Source: G958296245 sp965262055 (GTDB lineage Bacteria; Chloroflexota; Dehalococcoidia; Lucifugimonadales; G958296245). From it: a stretch of 64,000 nt of DNA. The notes under the pieces were generated by a model, which ran no database searches, was not told the origin of the DNA, and worked only from the letters and a program-made list of their open reading frames with translations. Position 1 is the stretch's first letter, and every line of letters begins with the position of its first letter. Positions 1 to 7,641 of this stretch are shown here, in pieces. The DNA lies in the NCBI GenBank assembly GCA_965262055.1, contig CBDHEI010000002.1, positions 2,294,001 through 2,358,000 on the forward strand. Reading direction: 5' to 3'. The translations under genes and the position numbers were made by a program.

Positions 1-806
1 GGAGGTGAACTTCGTACCAGACTGGATAGCCTACAGCAAGAAGAACCCTGAATACCGGTTCATCGCTATCAGGGAGCCGCTGAGCGAACAGCCTCTGCCG
101 GGAATGGAACTGCAGCTGGAACTGCCCTTCCCCGTGATGAGGCTGGCCGGCGGAGCCTGGCACAAGGTCTCCGGGTTGGTGACCAACCGAGACCTTCCGG
201 GAGATGAGACGATCCGGTGGTACAGGCAGAGATGCGGTAAAGGCGAGCAGGTCCACAGCGTCCTGAAGAGTGACCTGGCTGCGGGCAGGCTCCCGTCGGG
301 GCTGTTCGGAGCCAACGCCGCATGGTGGGCCATAGCGGTGCTGGCCTTCAACCTGAGCTCTGCGATGAAGCGGCTGGTGTTGGGCGGACAGTGGGTGAGC
401 AAGCGTCTCAAGGCAGTGCGCTTCGCCCTGATCGCCCTTCCGGGCCGGGTGATGCGACACGCCAGGAAGCTGATCATCCGTCTGGCGCGGGGCCATCCCT
501 CATACGAGTTGTTGATCAGGGCACGTCAGAGGATATTGGCGCTGTCCGCCGAGCCGTACCAACCATAAGCGGTCCTGTCTGTGCATCGGTTGAAGGCGAC
601 TCAGCAAGGTCGCCCAGGCTGGGCCATGCCTTCTTCGGCCTGAGGACAGCCATAATCGGTGCGGCTCCGATGCCCATACCCTCAAAGTCTTCGGCCAAGG
701 TCCTACCTACGGCCCGATCCGACCATATGGAACCACCGAATCGATACTCAACACGGGCGTAAATCCACGAAGGCCACACCAAACTATGTTAGGTGGGGAA
801 TCTGGG
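1..806 (+). mobile_element. IS1380-family insertion sequence, 3' part (copy 1), cut by the window edge
   Basis: The region after the left edge is almost identical to the inverted element at 7642-9517, including the transposase C-terminus and about 238 bp of downstream non-coding DNA. It ends in GGTGGGGAATCTGGG at 792-806, the same terminal repeat that bounds copy 2. Identity with copy 2 stops one base past 806, which fixes the boundary. The 5' part lies outside the window, so the target duplication cannot be checked. The element sits directly against a broken tyrosine recombinase. Confidence 0.9.
2..568 (+). CDS. IS1380-family transposase, C-terminal part (partial at window edge)
   Basis: This is the last roughly 190 residues of a DDE transposase that cuts and joins the ends of its own IS1380-type element. 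The frame is open from base 2, so the GTG at position 5 is an internal Val and not a start. The fragment matches the C-terminal third of the complete transposase at 7880-9409 with only a few substitutions (for example NFVPDW against NFEPDW, DETIRW against DEMIRW). It contains the region with the third catalytic acidic residue (RCGKGEQVHS). The substitutions show that the two copies are distinct insertions or have diverged slightly. Confidence 0.9.
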   Translation, partial: EVNFVPDWIAYSKKNPEYRFIAIREPLSEQPLPGMELQLELPFPVMRLAGGAWHKVSGLVTNRDLPGDETIRWYRQRCGKGEQVHSVLKSDLAAGRLPSGLFGANAAWWAIAVLAFNLSSAMKRLVLGGQWVSKRLKAVRFALIALPGRVMRHARKLIIRLARGHPSYELLIRARQRILALSAEPYQP

Positions 807-1040
807 TCGCGCCCTCCCCTACGGGAACCTGCCGGCAGCTCTCCAGGCAGTTCGAGAATCCACAGCCAGCGCGTCGGTGAAGCTGGGGTTCGAGATGCTG
901 GCGTTGACGGCCTGCCGCTCAGGCGAGGTTCGGGGTATGACCTGGGATGAGGTGAACCTCCAGCAGGCGACCTGGACGGTCCCCGGGGCACGGATGAAGG
1001 CCGGGAAGCCCCACCGCGTGCCAGCCGAGCTCCTCAGTTT
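807..1040 (+). pseudogene. Tyrosine recombinase (phage-type integrase) remnant
   Basis: From the IS boundary the plus strand encodes an internal piece of a tyrosine recombinase catalytic domain: LPAALQAVRES, then LALTACRSGEVRG with the first catalytic Arg, then TWTVPGARMKAGKPHRVP, the usual beta-strand segment after it. Homology ends near base 1030, and no H-x-x-R or nucleophilic Tyr follows. The N-terminus is removed by IS1380 copy 1 and the C-terminus by a second, undefined junction. It is non-functional. It could be what is left of the integrase of an element once inserted here, but nothing links it to the conjugation module at 44-63 kb. The next 170 bp (1041-1210) hold nothing recognisable. 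Confidence 0.7.
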
Positions 1041-1361
1041 CCCACCCCCCCAAAGAGTAGGCAGATTTGCCTCCACTGCTTCCACTCCCTCCATCCCCAG
1101 GCACAAATCCCCTCAAATCGGTGGAAGGGGTGCGGTCTTCGGTGGAGGCAACAGCTCAACTGGGTGGAAGCAAAGGAGCCTCGGGAGAGGAATCGAGTTC
1201 ACCCGCTCTAGCAGGGTGTTGAAGAAAGCTGTTTTAGGTAGCGAGCAAGTCCCGGATGAGGTCTCTGGCGGTCGAGGTGGTCGTTGATCTGAGTCAGTGA
1301 CGGTGTGCGATGTCCGGGACTGTCCCTGGTGAGGGCCGTACCGGCGCCGTCAGAGCCGTGT

Positions 1362-1650
1362 TCAGGCCGGGCTCTGTGCCAGTCTGGCCAAGCGGACGAG
1401 ATGGTATCCGGCCACTGTCAACTCCGCCCACATCTGGTTGCGGTCCACTCCACGGTACCTCAACTTGCGACCGCCTCCGACCGTCTTCACCCAGCCGAAC
1501 ACCTCCTCAACACGTTTGCGCACACGCTGACTCAACCTGTATCCGCTGTGACGGGTGGTCCCTCCATCTATCGCCGAGTGTCGTCTCCTTGTTCTTGGAG
1601 AAGACCGAGTGATTGAAGCTGGCGTCCAGAATATTCATGTCAGTAGAGTC
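1362..1650 (-). pseudogene. IS5-like DDE transposase remnant
   Basis: The minus strand from about 1560 to 1362 encodes the typical C-terminal end of an IS5-group transposase. It reads RLSQRVRKRVEEVFGWVK, then TVGGGRKLRYRGVDRNQM, then LTVAGYHLVRLARL and a stop. The E in the RVEEVFGW segment would be the catalytic Glu. Farther upstream, 1564-1640 may hold a little of the N-terminal part, which would imply an internal deletion. A possible element end (CAGGGTGTTGAAGAAAGC) lies near 1214. The other side is replaced by the IS256 element at 1656. The gene is dead; the family call rests on the C-terminal pattern. Confidence 0.6.
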
Positions 1651-1655
1651 CCAGG

Positions 1656-2998
1656 AAGTGGTGTAAGAGGGAGAGGGTCTGGAGAAAGAGAGACCACCGC
1701 GTCATCCTTAGCGGGCAAACACGAAGCTCGAGAAAAGGAGGACAACGGTGGTCAAGGAAAGGATGGACCTGCTGGAGCTATTGCGCAAGGAGGGAATGGA
1801 CGGTGACGTGGACTTTCTACGGGAGGCACTGAGAGTGCTGGTAGAAGGGATCATGGATGCGGAGGTGTCTGGGAGGATCGGTGCTGAGTATGGAGAACGC
1901 AGCCCTGAGCGGGTGACCCAGCGCAACGGGTACCGGTCCCGGGCGTGGGATACTCGTGTGGGAACGATGGACCTGCGCATTCCCAAGCTCAGAGAGGGGA
2001 GCTACTTCCCGAGCCTGCTGGAGCCACGGCGTCGCAGCGAGCGAGCTCTGCTGGCTGTGATCCAGCAGGCCTACGTGGAAGGTGTATCCACGAGGCGGGT
2101 GGACGATCTGGTCAAGGCCCTGGGGTGTGAGGGTATCTCCAAGAGCCAGGTGTCGCGCATCTGCCAGGAGCTCGACGTGGTGGTGGAGGGCTTCTTGGGC
2201 CGACCGCTGGACGGCGGGCCATATCCCTACCTGTGGCTGGACGCACTGACCCAGAAGGTCAGGGAGGCCGGCAGGATCGTCAACGTCAGCGTCGTGGTGG
2301 CGACGGCGGTCAATGGCGAGGGCAAGCGGGAGATCATCGGGATGGACGTGGGCACCAGTGAAGACGGCGCCTTCTGGTTAGCCTTCCTACGCTCGCTGTT
2401 CGCCAGGGGCCTCAGTGGGGTGGAGCTGGTGGTCTCGGACGCTCATCAGGGACTCCGAGGCGCAATCGCCGCAGTCTTCGGCGGAGCCAGTTGGCAGCGG
2501 TGCCGCACCCACTTCATGACCAACCTGCTCACTCGGGTCCCCAGGCGTGCTCAGCCCTGGGTGGCCACCATGGTCCGCACCATCTACCAGCAACCCTCCC
2601 CCGATGAGGTACACGCCCAACTCGACAGGGTGACCGATCAACTCCAGGACCGCTTCCCTCAGGTCGCCTCTCTACTGGACGGGGCCGGACCCGACATCCT
2701 GGCCTTCTCCAGCTTCCCTGTCCCCCACTGGAAGAAGCTTTGGCCCAACAACCCACAGGAGCGTCTCAACAAGGAGATCCGGCGCCGCACCGATGTGGTG
2801 GGCATCTTCCCTAACCGGCCAGCCGTCCGTCGCCTGGTTGGCGCCGTCCTGGCTGAGCAACACGACGAATGGGCCGTCGGCCGTCGATACCTCACACCCG
2901 CCATTCTGACCTTCAACGAAGCTCTTCCGGAGGCCGACCTCGCGGAGGCGACAGCCGCCTAAACAACATCAACAGGATGACGCACTCTTACACCACTT
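1656..2998 (+). mobile_element. IS256-family insertion sequence, structurally complete
   Basis: The element is bounded by 14-bp inverted repeats: AAGTGGTGTAAGAG at 1656-1669 and its exact complement at 2985-2998. Between them lies one intact transposase, giving a length of about 1.34 kb, normal for IS256. No 8-9 bp target duplication is visible. The left flank is IS5-like remnant and the right flank is degV remnant, so the element probably took part in a rearrangement after insertion. Confidence 0.9.
1748..2962 (+). CDS. IS256-family (mutator-type) transposase
   Basis: This 404-residue protein matches the normal length of IS256-family DDE transposases, which move the element by a circular intermediate. 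Likely catalytic residues are Asp165 (YLWLDA), Asp231 (VVSDAHQG) and Glu338 (NNPQERLNKEIRRR). The segment CRTHFMTNLL is the usual conserved stretch after the second Asp. The N-terminal 100 residues (RNGYRSRAWDTRVGTMDLRI) form the DNA-binding part. The GTG start at 1748 follows an AAAGGAGGACAAC ribosome-binding site. No frameshift is visible, so the transposase may be active. Confidence 0.95.
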   Translation: MVKERMDLLELLRKEGMDGDVDFLREALRVLVEGIMDAEVSGRIGAEYGERSPERVTQRNGYRSRAWDTRVGTMDLRIPKLREGSYFPSLLEPRRRSERALLAVIQQAYVEGVSTRRVDDLVKALGCEGISKSQVSRICQELDVVVEGFLGRPLDGGPYPYLWLDALTQKVREAGRIVNVSVVVATAVNGEGKREIIGMDVGTSEDGAFWLAFLRSLFARGLSGVELVVSDAHQGLRGAIAAVFGGASWQRCRTHFMTNLLTRVPRRAQPWVATMVRTIYQQPSPDEVHAQLDRVTDQLQDRFPQVASLLDGAGPDILAFSSFPVPHWKKLWPNNPQERLNKEIRRRTDVVGIFPNRPAVRRLVGAVLAEQHDEWAVGRRYLTPAILTFNEALPEADLAEATAA

Positions 2999-3430
2999 GA
3001 CGGGACGTGACCGGGCGTTATTGGGGCCGGTGCTATAGCTCAGGTGCAACTGGTGAATGGGAGCCAGCTCGCGCACTATCTCGAAAACCCTGCCTGCGCC
3101 CGCCTGCGGGTGCGGGGCCGGTCCACAGGGTGGGACTCGCCATCGCGGATGCCGACGATGGGATTGAATTGGAGCACCCAACCCAGGAGGGCCTGGGCCT
3201 TGCCGATGCGTCCGCCCATCGCCAGATATTTCAGGGTGTCGACCAATACGAAGCCGTGATTCCTCCCAATCGACCGTTCAACCCGCCGAGCCACCTCGCG
3301 ATGGTCGGCCATCTCGCCCGCCCACCGAGCGGCGCTGAGGGCCAGCAGGGCCTGTGCGCCCCCGGCGAGCCGCGAGTCCGAGCCGCGAGTCCACCACCTC
3401 GATCTGCTCCGACGCCCCGCATGCCATTCT
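2999..3430 (-). pseudogene. DegV-family fatty-acid-binding protein remnant
   Basis: The minus strand encodes pieces of a DegV-family protein, which binds a fatty acid for bacterial acyl phosphorylation. From 3412 downward it reads EQIEVVDSRL, then a frame break, AGGAQALLALSAARWAGEM, then VDTLKYLAMGGRIGKAQALL and VGIRDGESHPVDRPRTRRRA, all typical of the second DegV domain. A second frame break near 3076-3090 leads to VRELAPIHQLHLSYST. The first break is caused by an exact 13-bp tandem duplication (CGAGCCGCGAGTC at 3366-3378 and 3379-3391). The 3' end is cut by the IS256 element and the N-terminal domain is absent. Confidence 0.75.
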
Positions 3431-3456
3431 ACTTGGCAAGAGTTATGGGAGGGTCC

Positions 3457-4677
3457 TCAGCGTTTCTCAATAACTCGATCCATGTATCTCACGGTCTTGT
3501 AGAGCTTGTAGGCGCAGCGGGAGAGGATAGAGAAGGCGTTGGCAGGGGTGTAGAGGGGGCGGGTCGTGGGGAGGAATTCGCCGGCTTCGAGGTCTTCTAC
3601 GGCGGCGAGTGTCTTGCGAAGACCGTTTTCGGCGAGGGCGCGGCCTCGCTCGTTGGAGAGATCCAGGCCGCCGCAGACGAAGATGGGGGCGAGGAGGCGG
3701 CCGAGCATGTTCTGTCGGTAGAGGCGCCAGCAGGCTTCGAAGGAAAATTCCTTGACGCCCGCGCTACAGAGGACATCGTGGTATTCCCGGAGGGTCTCGC
3801 GCTCGATCTTGCGGCGGGTCTCAGTAGAGACGCTGTCACTCATGAAGGAGGCGACGTCGTATAGGCCGGAGCTGATGCCGCTGACCTGCCAGTCGATGAC
3901 GGCGAAGTCATCGGACCCGTCGGGGCCGAAGAACATGTTGTCGATGAGGAAGTCGCCGTGGCCGAACGTCAGGGGCTGGGTGGCGACGTCGGCCATGTGG
4001 TCAGCGATTCTGGGGCCGTAGGCCTCGGCAAGGCGGCGCATGTCCTCGGAGAAGTGGTCACCAAAATTCTTGAGGGCGGGGACAAGGCAGCGCAGATAGG
4101 CCAACTGGACCAGAGGCCGGTACTTGGGGTGGAGGGAATAGTGCAGGCCGGCGACAGGGGGCCGGTCCACCTTGTTCCAGTATGAGCCGTGCAGCCTGGC
4201 TATGGTGCGAATGGCGACCTTCGCCTGGCGTTCGGTGGCGCCCTCAATCCGGTTGCCAGTCTCCATGCCGCGCATGTCTTCGAGGACTAGGACGAAACGG
4301 TGGGACTTCTCCTCGAAATCTCCGTAGTAGAGGGCCGCAACATGAATGGGGACGTGAGGTGCGAGGCGGATGTAGAAGGAATATTCCCGCTTGTAAAGCT
4401 GTAGGAGTTTGCTCATCTTCAGGTTCTTGGGGTGGGGGCTTGGCAGCTTTACGATGACGGAGTCGGGGGCGAAGGGGGCGTCGTCTTCGTAGGTGAGGCG
4501 GCAACGAAGGACCTCCCCCATGAGGCCAACCCCCGCCCCGACCCCCTCCACGTCGACTTCCTTTATGGCAGGAAGATCGGACGCGACGCCCGCAGACAGG
4601 GCCTGCCTAAGCCAAGAGGCTGTTATGGAGGTCGGGCCATCGGGGATCGGGGGCTTGCCCATCGTAGATACGCTCAT
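3457..4677 (-). CDS. Phosphotransferase of the CHK/ecdysteroid-kinase-like (DUF1679/APH fold) type
   Basis: This 406-residue protein has a protein-kinase-like aminoglycoside phosphotransferase fold, closest in pattern to the CHK/EcKL family that phosphorylates small hydroxylated molecules using ATP. Visible elements are a probable ATP-binding Lys77 (SVIVKLPSPH), the catalytic loop HGDFLIDN at 240-247 (Asp242 as base, Asn247 for metal), and the metal-binding Asp262 in AVIDWQ. The substrate cannot be read from sequence. The gene lies 106 bp downstream of the sensor-kinase gene on the same strand and could share its transcript. The first Met at 4677 is used; MGKPP five codons later is an alternative. 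It is one of the few undamaged chromosomal genes in this part of the window. Confidence 0.85.
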   Translation of the reverse strand: MSVSTMGKPPIPDGPTSITASWLRQALSAGVASDLPAIKEVDVEGVGAGVGLMGEVLRCRLTYEDDAPFAPDSVIVKLPSPHPKNLKMSKLLQLYKREYSFYIRLAPHVPIHVAALYYGDFEEKSHRFVLVLEDMRGMETGNRIEGATERQAKVAIRTIARLHGSYWNKVDRPPVAGLHYSLHPKYRPLVQLAYLRCLVPALKNFGDHFSEDMRRLAEAYGPRIADHMADVATQPLTFGHGDFLIDNMFFGPDGSDDFAVIDWQVSGISSGLYDVASFMSDSVSTETRRKIERETLREYHDVLCSAGVKEFSFEACWRLYRQNMLGRLLAPIFVCGGLDLSNERGRALAENGLRKTLAAVEDLEAGEFLPTTRPLYTPANAFSILSRCAYKLYKTVRYMDRVIEKR

Positions 4678-4783
4678 GACTCCGGGACAACTTCAGAGCC
4701 CGAACAACTATCGGTTACGATCCTGACGGTCATGGCGCCGCCTATCCTTCCTTGCCGCTGCCTCCTCTATGCGCCTCGACGCG

Positions 4784-7204
4784 CTAGGTCTTTACCATGC
4801 GGTAGCCGACGCGAGGCTCGGTGAAGATGTACCCGGGGCTGTTAGCATCGTCCCTCAGCTTGCGTCGGAGCTTCTTTACGAAGGTGCGTAGGACCCGGGA
4901 CTCGCCGGAGTAGTCCGGTCCCCAGATCCGCCGCAGCAGTTGGTCTTGGGTCAACACCTGTCCGGCGTTGACCGAAAGCTCGAAGAGCAGCTTGTACTCG
5001 GTCGCGGTCAGGTGCACCGGACAGCCCGCCACCGTCACACGGCGTTCGGCGTAGTTGATGGTCAGGTCGCCCAGCGCGTAGGGTTCGTGCGTCCTGCTCC
5101 GGTCGGACGCCGCCCGCCTGCGCAGTACCGCCTCGATTCTGGCCGCCAGCTCGGTTGGCGAGAAGGGCTTGACGATGTAGTCGTCGGCTCCCGCCTCGAA
5201 GGCCCTCACGACATCCCGCTCTCCGTCGCGACCGGACAGGAAGATGACCGGTGCGTCGGTAATCTGGAAGATGGGCTTCATCAGCTCGATTCCGTCGGCG
5301 CCGGGCAGCATCAGGTCCAGCAGAATGAGGTCGGGCTTCTCCACCTCGATGAGGCGGAGCGCCTCATCCGGATCGCCGGTCACAATGGGGGTGTAGCCTG
5401 TGTCCGATAGCGTGTTCCGGACGAGCCGTAGCATCTGCGGCTCGTCGTCCACCGCGAGAACACGCGCCCGGCCCCTCGCCATCGGTGCGGGGCCGGGCGC
5501 CGAGCCGTTGGCGGCCTCGTAGGCCGCTGGAATCGTAAAGGTGAACCGCGTGCCGAGTCCCGGGCCCTCGCTCTCGGCCCATATGCGGCCCCCGTGCGCC
5601 TCCACTATTCCCTTGCAGATCGCAAGGCCCAGGCCTTCCCCTCCTATACGCCGGTCCAGGTCATCGCTGTCGATCCGGAAGAACTTCCTGAACAGATGGG
5701 GCAGGCCCTCGGCGGATACGCCCCTGCCCTCGTCCGAGACGGAGATGGCGACGTACGTGTCCTGCACCGACGCGCTAACCCCGATGGCGGACCAATCGGG
5801 CGAGTACTTGGAGGCGTTGGAAAAGAGGTTGTTCAAGACCTGCGCCAAGCGTTGTCTATCCGCCCCGATCCGGGGCAGGTCCGGCGCGAGGTCGACCTCG
5901 ACGCTGTTCCTCGCGCCGCCGCGCAGGAACGCCTCTCTTGCCTCGTCCACCAGGGCCGCCAGATCCGTGGGTTCGGGTGCGACCGACAACGTGCCCGCCT
6001 CGATCCGCGTCACGTCGAGAAGGTCGCTGATCAGGTCGCGCATGTGATCGGCCTGCTCGTCGATGATCCGGAAGAACTGGCGCATCTCGGCGGGATCGAG
6101 GGCAGACGAGGCGCTCAGCACGGTGGCGGCGGAGCCTTTGATGGTGGTAAGCGGCGTCCGCAGCTCGTGGCTCACCATGCCCAAGAACTCGGCTCGCAGC
6201 CGCTCCAGCTCTTCCAACGGCGTCATGTCCTGCACGGTGGCGACGACGGACACAACCGCACCCGCTTCCGAGAAGATTGGCGTGGCGTTGATGACGGTGG
6301 TGACCGCCTGGCCGTCCGGGAGCTGAATGATGATCTCCTCGGCGCGCACGGTCTCGCCGCTTTTCAGCGCCCGTTCCGTTGGGAGCTCCGCAAGCGGAAT
6401 CTCACGTCCATCCGGACGCCGGAAGGTCAACACGCTGAGGATTTCCGCCTGGCTACGACCCGGTGCGCGGAGCCCGCGGACAATCCGCCTCGCTTCCTGA
6501 TTGAGCGACACCAAGTCACCCGTCTTCGCGTCGAAGACCAGGACGCCCACGGGCGAGGTGTTGACCAGGGCCTCCAGGTCGGCCTTGGCCCGGTGTTCGT
6601 CACTATACCTGCGGGCGTTGACGATGGCCATTCCCGCCTGGGAGGCGAACATGACGAGGGTCTCTTCGTCTTCGGGAGTGAACTCCTGTCCGCCCTCCTT
6701 CTCGGTCAGGTAGATATTGCCGAGGCGCTCGCCTAAATGAAGGACCGGGGTCCCCAGGAAGGTCTTCATCGGTGGGTGGCCCTCGGGAAAGCCGACCGAT
6801 CGGGGGTGGCTGGCGATTTCCGCCAGTCTCAGCGGTCCCTCGATCTCGTTCAGGTACTTGAGGAGCCCCAGCCCCTTGGGCAAGTCCCCGAATCGCGGGC
6901 GCTCTTCGGGGGTGACGCCGGAGGTAATGAGGGTCTCTATGCCCCCGGAGTCGTCGAAGGCCACCAGCGCGCCATAGCGGGCCCTGGTCAGCGAACAGGC
7001 GCCGTCTATGACCCCTTGCAGCACGGCATCGTGGTCGAGATATTCGGTGATGCGAAGGCTGGCTTTGCTCAGCCTGGAGAGGCGATCCCGCAGCGCCTCA
7101 TTTTCTCGCCTCAGACTGTCGGCTTCTTCGAGCGTGACGCCCGGCCTGCGAAGTGCCTGCGATTCTGCAGTGTCCAGATTCATGGGGTCGATTATACGAC
7201 GCAA
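4784..7204 (-). CDS. Hybrid two-component protein: GAF-PAS-histidine kinase-receiver-OmpR-type winged helix
   Basis: One 806-residue cytoplasmic polypeptide carries a complete two-component pathway. Domains in order are a GAF sensor (about 50-198), a PAS domain (about 205-330), HisKA with His346 in GMVSHELRTPL, and HATPase with N-box Asn463, G1 DEGRG at 491-495 and G2 GGEGLGL at 521-527. A receiver follows with phospho-acceptor Asp630 (LILLDLMLPG), acidic Asp586-Asp587 and Lys679. An OmpR/PhoB-like DNA-binding domain (about 705-806, ending in EPRVGYRMVKT) completes it. No membrane segment is seen, so the signal is likely internal, perhaps a small molecule or redox state sensed by GAF/PAS. The DNA-binding end suggests that it regulates transcription directly. 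An upstream AUG (MRR) and MNLDT seven codons later are both plausible starts. Confidence 0.95.
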   Translation of the reverse strand: MRRIIDPMNLDTAESQALRRPGVTLEEADSLRRENEALRDRLSRLSKASLRITEYLDHDAVLQGVIDGACSLTRARYGALVAFDDSGGIETLITSGVTPEERPRFGDLPKGLGLLKYLNEIEGPLRLAEIASHPRSVGFPEGHPPMKTFLGTPVLHLGERLGNIYLTEKEGGQEFTPEDEETLVMFASQAGMAIVNARRYSDEHRAKADLEALVNTSPVGVLVFDAKTGDLVSLNQEARRIVRGLRAPGRSQAEILSVLTFRRPDGREIPLAELPTERALKSGETVRAEEIIIQLPDGQAVTTVINATPIFSEAGAVVSVVATVQDMTPLEELERLRAEFLGMVSHELRTPLTTIKGSAATVLSASSALDPAEMRQFFRIIDEQADHMRDLISDLLDVTRIEAGTLSVAPEPTDLAALVDEAREAFLRGGARNSVEVDLAPDLPRIGADRQRLAQVLNNLFSNASKYSPDWSAIGVSASVQDTYVAISVSDEGRGVSAEGLPHLFRKFFRIDSDDLDRRIGGEGLGLAICKGIVEAHGGRIWAESEGPGLGTRFTFTIPAAYEAANGSAPGPAPMARGRARVLAVDDEPQMLRLVRNTLSDTGYTPIVTGDPDEALRLIEVEKPDLILLDLMLPGADGIELMKPIFQITDAPVIFLSGRDGERDVVRAFEAGADDYIVKPFSPTELAARIEAVLRRRAASDRSRTHEPYALGDLTINYAERRVTVAGCPVHLTATEYKLLFELSVNAGQVLTQDQLLRRIWGPDYSGESRVLRTFVKKLRRKLRDDANSPGYIFTEPRVGYRMVKT

Positions 7205-7276
7205 CTCCCGAAAACGTCACCAAAAAGGCACTTTTTCAGGGTCAAAAGTCACACCAAGTACACACCCGCCTTTTAA

Positions 7277-7297
7277 ATTGTTCTGCGGCGAAACAAT
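7277..7297. promoter_or_regulatory. Palindromic operator candidate (ATTGTT-n9-AACAAT)
   Basis: A 6-bp inverted repeat with a 9-bp spacer lies 13 bp before the MarR-type start codon, in the 106-bp gap shared with the divergent kinase gene. MarR proteins commonly bind such imperfect palindromes near their own start. An A/T-rich TTTTAAATT stretch at 7271-7279 overlaps it and could be a -10 region. The function is inferred. Confidence 0.4.
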
Positions 7298-7310
7298 CGC
7301 AAGGAGACGC

Positions 7311-7641
7311 ATGTTTTGGTGGAACCGACTGAGGAGCAGCCGCAGGGTGGCCCGGCGCCGACGCCGCCCCCCCCTCGATCTGGGGGAGTGTGTGACCGGC
7401 CTGGCGAACGCCGTGGCCAGGGGGATGGAGGAGCAGGTGGCGCCCTACAACCTCATCCCCCTGGAGTTTGCCATCCTCAGGGCTTTCCTGGGTAGGGAGG
7501 AGTGGACTACCACGCAACTCGCCAAGGCGCTCCCGGTCACGCTGTCTTGCATAAGCCGCATCGTGACCAAGCTGGTCGACAGGGACCTATTGCGGAGGCG
7601 GCGCCTGCGCAGTGACCGGCGCGTCGTGGCGCTGGCGTTGA
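7311..7641 (+). pseudogene. MarR-family transcriptional regulator, truncated by IS1380
   Basis: The gene starts at ATG 7311 after an AAGGAG ribosome-binding site. It encodes a winged-helix MarR protein: LIPLEFAILRAFL, then the recognition helix region TTQLAKALPVTLSCISRIVT, then the wing DRDLLRRRRLRSDRRVVALALT. Homology stops exactly at 7641, where the IS1380 terminal repeat begins, and only a few codons of IS sequence follow. The C-terminal dimerisation helix is missing, so dimer formation and stable operator binding are unlikely. The rest of the gene is not on the far side of the IS. An Arg-rich N-terminus (about residues 7-20) is unusual. The gene is divergent from the sensor kinase. Confidence 0.8.

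Noticed and set aside
515..782. Short open frames in the 3' non-coding part of IS1380 (also 7666-7932)
   Set aside because: They are identical in both copies only because the whole IS is identical; there is no ribosome-binding site or known domain.
807..1040. Integrase of the conjugative element
   Set aside because: It is a dead fragment more than 43 kb from the element, separated by several insertion sequences; no shared repeat links them.
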